Origin: Aliikangiella sp. G2MR2-5
GTDB taxonomy: Bacteria; Pseudomonadota; Gammaproteobacteria; Enterobacterales; Kangiellaceae
Length of the DNA: 64,000 bases
Reading direction: 5' to 3'
NCBI RefSeq assembly: GCF_015687155.1
Contig: NZ_JADPQF010000002.1
Coordinates: 248,001 to 312,000, forward strand
In this document: positions 28,315-35,400 of the stretch, one piece after another
How positions within the stretch are numbered: position 1 is the stretch's first letter
How the letters are laid out: every line of letters starts with the position of its first letter
Position numbers and translations under genes: made by a program
The notes under the pieces: generated by a model
Databases searched by the model: none
What the model saw: only the letters and a program-made list of their open reading frames with translations
Told to the model about the DNA's origin: nothing

Positions 28315-29337
28315 TTATTTGTTTAACACTTCCAGTTTATCTTTTGAAACTTGAGACTCCGGATAATAATAAATCGCGGCTTTTAAAGATTCTACAGCGG
28401 CTTTTGTATCATTCAACCGCTTCCTGGCAAATCCACTAAAGCTCACTAAATAGCGTTCCCTTGGTCGAATCTTGTACTTTAGCCTTTTGGAGAGTGCGTT
28501 ATAGTGACTTACGTAATCATCAACGCTATATTTTTGCATTTCAGTATCATGGATGTACCAATCGCTATAAATCCAGGCTAACGAGTCATAAGTTCCTTTG
28601 AACGCGGCAAGTAGGTGATCCGTATTATCCATATAGTTAACTGACCACAGCAAGTTACTGGGCGCGTGCTCAACAAATACTTTTTTAAGCTCTTTATATT
28701 CAGACTGTATTTGCTGATGCTCCATATCACCCAATGAAATATACACGCTACCATTCAATTTTGGATTCTCTTTGAAAAAATCTGTTAATAAAACTGGAAG
28801 TTGTGGTGCATGTTGAACGGATGGACTCAAAATCACATAAGTAGAAAACATATCGGGATATTGCATAAACAGATTGGTCACAAACAGTCCTGATAATGAA
28901 TGGCCAATAATAAACCTGCCTCCGTTAGTTCTGTAATTTTTTTCAATATAAGGAAGCGCTTCTTCTCTGATAAATTTCGAATACTTCTGTGCCTGGGGGT
29001 TTAGTTCTGCACTCCCTTTTTTCTTAAATGGATAGTTGTCTTTACTATAATTTCCGCTATGAGGAAGTCCGACAACTATCATGTCCTCGATACCAAACCT
29101 TGATGCCTGAATTTCAACTATGTTACTGGCCCACTTAAAATTGTCTTCGTCATTAAGCGTGATCAATACAGGGAATGATTTTTTGGTATCTTTAGAGTAC
29201 TCACTGGGGAGCCTTACCAAAACCTTTCTTGACTCCCCTAATGATTCTGAATTGATTGTAGTTTGTATTTCTTCTCCAAAAGCCCAGCTAACAGAGGTTA
29301 TATTGATTAATATTAAAAAGGTTAAAATACTTCTCAT
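28315..29337 (-). CDS. Exported esterase (Fes/IroE-like alpha/beta hydrolase)
   Basis: 340 residues with a signal peptide (1-19, ending S-V-S-W-A-F-G). The alpha/beta hydrolase nucleophile elbow is G-H-S-L-S-G, with a downstream D-N-T-D-H that likely supplies the catalytic His. It fits the putative-esterase family (PF00756: enterochelin esterase, antigen 85 and relatives). The C-terminal ~50 residues look like a TPR-type helix pair. The substrate is unknown; no siderophore genes are nearby. It is AT-rich compared with dbpA. Confidence 0.85.
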   Translation of the reverse strand: MRSILTFLILINITSVSWAFGEEIQTTINSESLGESRKVLVRLPSEYSKDTKKSFPVLITLNDEDNFKWASNIVEIQASRFGIEDMIVVGLPHSGNYSKDNYPFKKKGSAELNPQAQKYSKFIREEALPYIEKNYRTNGGRFIIGHSLSGLFVTNLFMQYPDMFSTYVILSPSVQHAPQLPVLLTDFFKENPKLNGSVYISLGDMEHQQIQSEYKELKKVFVEHAPSNLLWSVNYMDNTDHLLAAFKGTYDSLAWIYSDWYIHDTEMQKYSVDDYVSHYNALSKRLKYKIRPRERYLVSFSGFARKRLNDTKAAVESLKAAIYYYPESQVSKDKLEVLNK

Positions 29338-29700
29338 TGTTGATTACTATTCCTTATTTTTATAACGTCAGATTGAGACGCGCACTACTCGCGTCGACTA
29401 CATTGTATGGTGATGTCATCTATTAATAGACATTAGAAATTGAATTTCTCACCGAGACATAGAGCCATTATAGAAAGCTCACTTTAAGACAGTATCCTAC
29501 ATCAACTACCTGTAATTTCCCATAAGCCATTGAGAAATTTAGAATTGTAAGGCGGGCTTATCTGTGTGGTGATAACCCGGTTTCTGGTGGGAACTGCGAA
29601 CATCCTAGAGGTTAGGATAGTTCGGCCTGCATCAAATCCGATGTCTTATGAAATTTAGATTTGTATACAATAGGCTTGGGCTCTTTCTTCTGATCAGCTA

Positions 29701-29718
29701 TGTAGGTCCGATTCCGTT
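29701..29718. repeat. Left copy of an 18-bp direct repeat flanking the cassette region
   Basis: TGTAGGTCCGATTCCGTT; the right copy at 32336-32353 differs at one base. A shorter GGTCCGATT also occurs near 31689. Confidence 0.6.
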
Positions 29719-29721
29719 CAA

Positions 29722-29839
29722 TAACCAGTTCAAAATCCTTAAAAGCACGGATACTTTATAAAATAGACACGACCCCTTACTAACCGGTTCAAACTCCTTA
29801 AAGGCACTTATACTTTATAAAATAGACATGACCCCTTTT
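29722..29839. repeat. 59-bp unit duplicated head to tail
   Basis: Copies at 29722-29780 and 29781-29839 share TAACC-GTTCAAA, CCTTAAA-GCAC, ATACTTTATAAAATAGACA and GACCCCTT, with a handful of differences. Confidence 0.85.
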
Positions 29840-30081
29840 TCTCTTTCAGTTATTTCGCTGTACAACTATTCTAATTTAGAAGAACTCAAATGTATTGTAA
29901 ATTAGTTGTAAATGTTCATGGGCCACTTAGTATTAAACTTATTAGTATCTTCAACAAATCACGATTCTAAGAAAATGTCTCAAGTTCTTTTAAGCTTGGT
30001 GAATTTCCGCGTTAAGATAGTTCCTAATAAAAAACTACCTAATTTTACCCAATATTTTGGTCTCAACTCGGCCATAAGGCG

Positions 30082-30183
30082 ACATGACGCCGACATAAGC
30101 GGTGAGTAACAGTTGGCTAAAATGTGTAGCGAAGCGGAACCGAGCCAACTGTTACGAAATCCGACTTAATGACCTTGTTAAGT
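30082..30183 (-). other. attC-like recombination site (downstream of the STAS/GHKL cassette)
   Basis: Read on the minus strand, ACTTAAC (30183-30177) matches the R'' consensus RYYYAAC and overlaps the TAA stop of the gene. An inner 13-bp perfect stem GTAACAGTTGGCT / AGCCAACTGTTAC encloses a loop containing CGCTTCGC. An outer arm CATTAAGTCGG pairs with CCGCTTATG if two T residues are left unpaired, the extrahelical-base pattern of attC sites. The opposite R' box is degenerate (GTCATGT instead of GTTRRRY). Confidence 0.6.
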
Positions 30184-31194
30184 TTCTTGGAAGTCCCGAG
30201 CTAGCATAGTGGAAGCTATAGATGGTTCAATTGCATCTTTACCTGAAAACTTCTTAGCTGCTTCATAGCCTTCTTTTCGATATTGGGCGAGCATTTCGCT
30301 ATACGAATAAATTTTACTTGTATCTATCCTAAGCCTCAAAGCAGTTCCCTTATATTTGCACTCTAGATCATTTTTTGACGTGCGATCTAAAAATATACTT
30401 TTATCGTTACTTGCGATAAAAAAATCTCCACCATTGCGACAAATTCGACTGGTCATATAAAGGCCGAACCCAGAATTTTGCCACTCATCATGCTTTCGTT
30501 TTTTAACCCCCTTATACATTTTTCCTGATACTCCGGGCAGCATAGCTAGGTATAAAGCATCTCTCTCATGACTTATATTTAGGAATGGGTTGGTAGATAG
30601 CCCATGCATAATTCCATTGCCTGTATCCAAAATAGCAAGTTCAACTAAATTTTTAGTCGGCCAATACTGAGCACAATATTCAATGATTTCAGATTCCGAA
30701 TGTTCAACAACGTTCCTAAGTATTTCTCTAATAGAGAACGTAAGAGTGTCGATCAAATCACCACTATTTTGACGGGTTAATATTTTTGCAATTTTCTCCG
30801 ACTTCGCTTCAATTATGTTGCCTACATGGTCGTATGAGTCTGCAGCTTCTTGCTGTAAATCTGCGACATTTAATATTGTAAGGGGTAGATAAGTACTACT
30901 ACCCGGAGCCTCTCCCGGCTCATTCCCAAACTTAAGCCCGAATGCTCTGAAGAACCCCATATGTGCAGCATATGATTTATTTTGATGATTTAAGGCCGTA
31001 AACTTACTTTTAGGTTTGGATTTCCTAAATCTTTTTAATTCATTAGCCACATAGGCCATTGTAAAGGGCTCAACTCGGCCAAGATTAGCAAAATCAAACG
31101 CATATTCATCAGAGTACTCTAAATCCCATAATCGATTACAGAAATTCAATGCATTTCTGAGGGATAAATTTTGAGGAATTTTTACTTGAAGCAT
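30178..31194 (-). CDS. STAS-like / GHKL-ATPase protein (integron cassette gene)
   Basis: 338 residues from the ATG at 31194, which has AAGG six bases upstream; an ATG at 31200 is also in frame. Residues ~1-60 look like a STAS-type fold. A GHKL ATPase follows: N-box E-I-L-R-N-V-V-E-H-S, G1 box D-T-G-N-G-I and G2 box N-S-G-F-G-L-Y. It has no membrane segment, no phosphorylated His domain and no receiver. The layout recalls anti-sigma kinase/STAS switches fused in one chain. It sits between two attC-like sites, so it is probably a mobile cassette gene. Its function is unknown; a stress or defence role is possible. Confidence 0.75.
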   Translation of the reverse strand: MLQVKIPQNLSLRNALNFCNRLWDLEYSDEYAFDFANLGRVEPFTMAYVANELKRFRKSKPKSKFTALNHQNKSYAAHMGFFRAFGLKFGNEPGEAPGSSTYLPLTILNVADLQQEAADSYDHVGNIIEAKSEKIAKILTRQNSGDLIDTLTFSIREILRNVVEHSESEIIEYCAQYWPTKNLVELAILDTGNGIMHGLSTNPFLNISHERDALYLAMLPGVSGKMYKGVKKRKHDEWQNSGFGLYMTSRICRNGGDFFIASNDKSIFLDRTSKNDLECKYKGTALRLRIDTSKIYSYSEMLAQYRKEGYEAAKKFSGKDAIEPSIASTMLARDFQET

Positions 31195-31213
31195 ACCCAT
31201 CCTTGTATAAGAA

Positions 31214-31280
31214 ACTTAACGCTCAATTCAAAAATTCAGGTTGTAGTTTAACCTGAATATTTTGCAATTTCTTGTTAACT
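31214..31280 (-). other. attC recombination site between two gene cassettes
   Basis: 67 bp on the minus strand. The R' box GTTAAGT (31220-31214) matches GTTRRRY at all seven positions; the R'' box AGTTAAC (31280-31274) pairs with it except for one base and contains the TAA of the upstream gene. The centre is a perfect 9-bp stem ATTCAGGTT / AACCTGAAT with a 7-nt loop. The arms AAATTGCAAAATATTCAGG and CCTGAATTTTTGAATTG pair with one unpaired base. The next gene starts ~14-20 nt after R'. This is the strongest of the three sites. Confidence 0.75.
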
Positions 31281-31652
31281 GTTGTTTGAATTCTGAGTAT
31301 ACCAATCAGACCAAACTCCCTTACTTTCTCGTTTCGAAGACCACCAGTGCTTTTTGGGTAGCGTCTTCCAAACTTCATTAAATGAACAATGTGCTAAAGG
31401 ATCTTTTGTTGCGTCAGGACGATTATCAATTAGGCCAGTAAGCGCTCTAACGATTCCGCCTTGAACTCGATCAATTGCTAAATCTGCATCATCCTCAGCC
31501 AAACCATAATCTGATACGCACATTCTGATCATTGATTCGTATGATTCTGATTTACGAAGTGAGTCCATCAAAGCAAATGTAAGTTGTTCTTCGGTCTTTC
31601 CTTCGATAATTTCGACAGACATGTCATCTGTCCAGCCTTCCGGTAGTGTCAT
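31275..31652 (-). CDS. Hypothetical cassette protein
   Basis: 125 residues from the ATG at 31652 (M-T-L-P-E-G-W). The frame continues to 31712, but that stretch contains a 6-bp perfect hairpin and the end of an attC-like site, and the ATG at 31652 lies 8 nt after the putative R' box, as is usual for cassette genes without a ribosome site. The protein is acidic at the start (V-E-I-I-E-G-K-T-E-E), helical in the middle, and ends with a Trp-rich basic segment (K-K-H-W-W-S-S-K-R). No signal or membrane segment and no family recognised. Confidence 0.55.
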   Translation of the reverse strand: MTLPEGWTDDMSVEIIEGKTEEQLTFALMDSLRKSESYESMIRMCVSDYGLAEDDADLAIDRVQGGIVRALTGLIDNRPDATKDPLAHCSFNEVWKTLPKKHWWSSKRESKGVWSDWYTQNSNNS

Positions 31653-31660
31653 ATTTATAC

Positions 31661-31753
31661 AGTTAACATTGAAATAAACGGACCATAGGGTCCGATTATG
31701 AAATTTATTCATTTATTTGATAATGCCATATATCTTATTAATTTCAATGACTT
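31661..31753 (-). other. Degenerate attC-like site upstream of the first cassette
   Basis: The long inverted ends CATTGAAAT / ATTTCAATG are ~80 bp apart, enclosing a CGGACC-ATAG-GGTCCG hairpin (31679-31694). On the minus strand it ends in GTTAACT (six of seven positions of GTTRRRY) 8 nt before the ATG at 31652. The R'' side is degraded (TTAAGTCATTG). It fits a decayed attC, but chance inverted repeats in AT-rich DNA are an alternative. Confidence 0.35.
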
Positions 31754-32366
31754 AATTAAGCATTTAATCTTTTCTTGACAAGAAAACTACGGCCCAAATT
31801 TCCACATAATACGGAGAACAATTTTCGGATATGTTTTTTCTTCATCAAAAACAAAGAGTTAGAGGAAGTTGAAAATCATCTACCGAAAAGTGCGGACCGA
31901 ATTGAGAAAGTATTGTAGTTTTTTGGTGGATGAAATGAGACTAGAGTGAATGTCGGCTTTAAGATAAATGCCGACTTTATTATTCTGTTTCAGTTGTTTG
32001 AAAATCTTCATCAAAAAGTTCTAAATCGCATCTCGCGGAATAAATAGATCTACAAAGATCGGCTAAGTTAAGCGCAAGCTATCCTCACATTATACTAGTA
32101 TCGTTATTCCCCTTAAAACCAGCGACATTCTCAAAACAAGATAAAAGAATTCAGATAATTTGGAGGAATAAAATAACAAGGTTACGAAAACATGTAAAGA
32201 AATAGAACGGAGAGTAAAGAGAACAGAGTTTAAAGCTTAGCTAAGAGAGCTCAGAAATAAACTACCACACAGGCTGACTTAAATTAATTTCCCCAATAAA
32301 ATCTCTCTTTATAAATAAAAAGAAAGACCAAAATGTGTAGGTCCGATTCTGTTAAAAGATCATTTT
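31754..32366. other. ~610-bp AT-rich gap
   Basis: No ORF on either strand is convincing. It holds a bulged hairpin (31952-31975) and the right copy of the 18-bp direct repeat at 32336-32353 (TGTAGGTCCGATTCTGTT). It may be cassette or insertion debris. Confidence 0.5.
31952..31975 (+). terminator. Hairpin with T-rich tail in the gap
   Basis: GTCGGCTTTA pairs with TAAA-T-GCCGAC (one bulged T), loop AGA, then TTTATTATTCTGTTT. It reads as a plus-strand terminator but no plus-strand gene precedes it. Confidence 0.4.
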
Positions 32367-32404
32367 AAAAGCAAGTACGAGCTAATTACTCAACTCATAC
32401 TTGC
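32367..32404 (-). terminator. Terminator after the giant exported protein gene
   Basis: On the minus strand GCAAGTATGAG pairs with CTCGTACTTGC (one U-G pair) and is followed by TTTTAAAA, 45 bp past the stop at 32449. Confidence 0.65.
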
Positions 32405-32448
32405 TTATTTATCGAACTAACCTAATCAAAGGTTTAACACGTTACTCG

Positions 32449-35400
32449 TTAATGACTCAATGTCAGATTATCCTCATGCATACACAAATAACTGCTATAG
32501 GTGTAGTACCCATTATCTTCATCGTTATACCAAGTGAGATAACCATTTGGATCAAAAGCAAAGCTTCCAAGCCAGCTATTAGCGGTATAGTCTCCGTTTG
32601 GCTCATCGACATCTGAAGCATCCGACATCCACCAGTTAGCACCAGCCGTTGATACCCAGCCATTCTCAATTTCTGAAGCATTATTCGGTGAATAGGTATT
32701 CATCGGTAAATTCTCAGCAGCGACAGCACGGTTGTTTTGTGTACTGTTAACCGTATTATAAACACCAAGTGGTCCCATCTTATTTGCCTGTCCGATACTT
32801 CGCACATAACTTTTTCCGAGCTCGTAGTCCTGCTTGCTGCGTGGTGCAAAAATCTGCAAGCCCACGGCTTTGCACGAATCATTATCGGTCATATAGGTGG
32901 ATGGAATTCCATTGGCGAAGTGAAGGAAAGTCCAGCCGCCTTCTCCAGTCGTCATATCACAATAAACTTCAATTGAGTTGCCATCTCCATCAGGGTCGAT
33001 AAAATAGTTTCCATTCGAATTCGCGCCGCTTGCCTTCAAAGTTTTACACGAACTGTTATCAGCAGCCGGGGAAATTTCCTGGTTTGCAGCGGACTGTGCA
33101 AAATCTTCTATGCCAGTTAACGCCACATCAATAATACAAGCTTGCAGAAGATCCGGATCAACTACTCCCGCAGTCCGACAAACACTTTCGGCCCAATCTC
33201 TCTGCTCAGGATCCAAATCATCCAGTGTAACTTGAGTCGCAGGGAAAATTGTTCCTTCAGCAGGAGCATAACTGAAAGGCCCCATACCTTCTTTATAATC
33301 GAACAGAGACTCATTCGAAGACTGGATTATCCACCCGTTGTTGCCATAGGCAAAACAGTCCTGACTGCTACAATCATAGAGTTGTTCAAATGACAGTGGT
33401 GGCTCAATTTGATCGCCATTTCTTAATTTGAAATCATCATTTGCTAGATTATTCCAGTTCCCCAAAACCCCGGTTAACAACTCGGCATCTGCTTCATAAG
33501 GCGTTACACCAATATCCATATTACTTAGTTGCTGAGGCGCACGCCGGTATATTTTTACCAGTACCGATGCAGCTGTCGGATCTTCGGCGTCTTGATCTTT
33601 TTCCCAGACAACCAGGTATTGATTGTCATTTAATCGACTAATTTTTCCGGGTCCACTGCCGTTTGCCAAAACAAACTCCTCACCAACCTCAAGCAAAACC
33701 GGAATTCCGTCGACCATTAGCTCGGCGCCACCATTCGGGATTTCTTCTGGCGTATATAAGCCCACTCTCTGACCGTGGACATTCATCGCTACTGCTGAGT
33801 TAACGGTAACGTTTCGATTTTCCCAGGGAACCTGACGCACTTGTACTTGAAAGTCTGTCGGTCCGTCACCGGCTTTTGATAGCACAAACTCTCCTGCCGC
33901 CTGAAAATCAAATTTGGTATTTGAGAAATTGACCAAATGGGGATCGCCGTCAGAGTCACCAGGAGGTACGCAGTTAATCGTAAATGGAACAACGGAATCA
34001 AATCCTCCTGCCGTCACCGTAATCGTATGCGTTGTTTTCCCCGGTTGCCAACAGCGTTTTCCTGCCTCAAAAACGGCATGTTCACCAGGTTGAAGTGTTA
34101 GTGTATGACTTCCTGAAAGGGTCAGATCCGAGGTCGTAGTAACGTCAACCGACGTCTCTGTCGTATTTTTTAGATGAAATGTTTCATCAACCCAATCAGG
34201 AAAATTAGGATTGGAGATTGAACCAACCTTGCCAGTTTTATTCGCACTGCGCGGATAAACAGAAACAATTTCACAATGCAGTGTTATCGATGCACTGGAG
34301 TGACGGTTGGCCTGGTCAATTGACTCAATACGCCCCTCCAGTGTAGTGGTTTGGTTTGGACAGGTGACGCTAACAGGAATAAGGGTCGCCAATGTACCGG
34401 GTAATTCAAACTGGTCATCTGGCACTTCAATAAAACTATAGCCGCCATTATTCAATCCAAAAGTGAGATCGCCAGTGCCGGTATTGACTACATAAACTTG
34501 AAGTTCAGTCGTTGTGTTAGGTAATGCGCTTATCACAGCAGGTGTTGCACTCAAAGCGAGTACAGGAACCGAAAGAACTTCTACTTTTACCTCGGCAGAA
34601 GCCCAAGGCTTAACATAACTCTCGAGTGCTCCAACTAGCCAGGGGTTTCGGTAAATCAGAAAGCGATAAACCCACTCGCCTTGCTCAGTCGACTCAGGAA
34701 CAAAAGTCCAGGAATCACGCGACATCACCTCCTCCACTAGTTCGAAATTATCGTTTCCACTGCCAACTTTTCGTCGCCAAACTTCTATTTTGTTTAATGG
34801 AATACCTGCATTAAGTGGAAGTTCCATATTCCAGTAAGGCGTCAGTTCCCAGTTAAAGGTTGTTTGCTTCGGATATTGAGAGCCGTCCCCATCAAAATAA
34901 ATCTTTGACTCTGTGGCAGTCAGGTTATACATCTCTGGAAGCTTTATACCGAGTTCAAATAAATCTTTTGGTTCTGTGATGTTGCGTATTTCAGCTTGTC
35001 CTCCTAACAAAGCGATAAACCATTTAAGAATTTTTCCGGTCTCAATATTTTTCACTGCGGTGAAAGTCACCTTTCCATATAGTTCCCCTTCAGGACCTTG
35101 ATAGTAAGGATGGGTTACCGGTAAAACAGAATCAGTAAACCATTTTTTCTTGTAGCCCAGCTTTGGCTCAAACTCCGGGATAGTAATACCAACCAGTGCA
35201 GCGTCTGCCCACTCGGGTCCTAAGATCACTCTTGTAGTCAACGGGACAACAGAATGTACCCCCCAAAGAACAAATGTTTTCAATCCCGCTTTAAGTCCGA
35301 TATAACGATCTATTTCCGCAGCAGTATTCGGCAGAACATCTAAAAAATTCAACCGTGGATCGAATGTAGCAGGATCATTTGATGCAAAAAAATCGAGGAA

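Larger units (their letters stand above)
29338..30081. other. ~740-bp gap beyond the cassette cluster
   Basis: It contains bulged hairpins (29553-29579, 29597-29624), the motif at 29701-29718 that recurs at 32336, and a 59-bp tandem duplication. The 65-codon frame at 29912-30109 has no ribosome site or recognisable domain and runs into the attC-like site, so I did not call it. Confidence 0.5.

Noticed and set aside
29912-30109. 65-codon plus-strand ORF
   Set aside because: It runs into the attC-like site on the opposite strand and has no ribosome site or domain.
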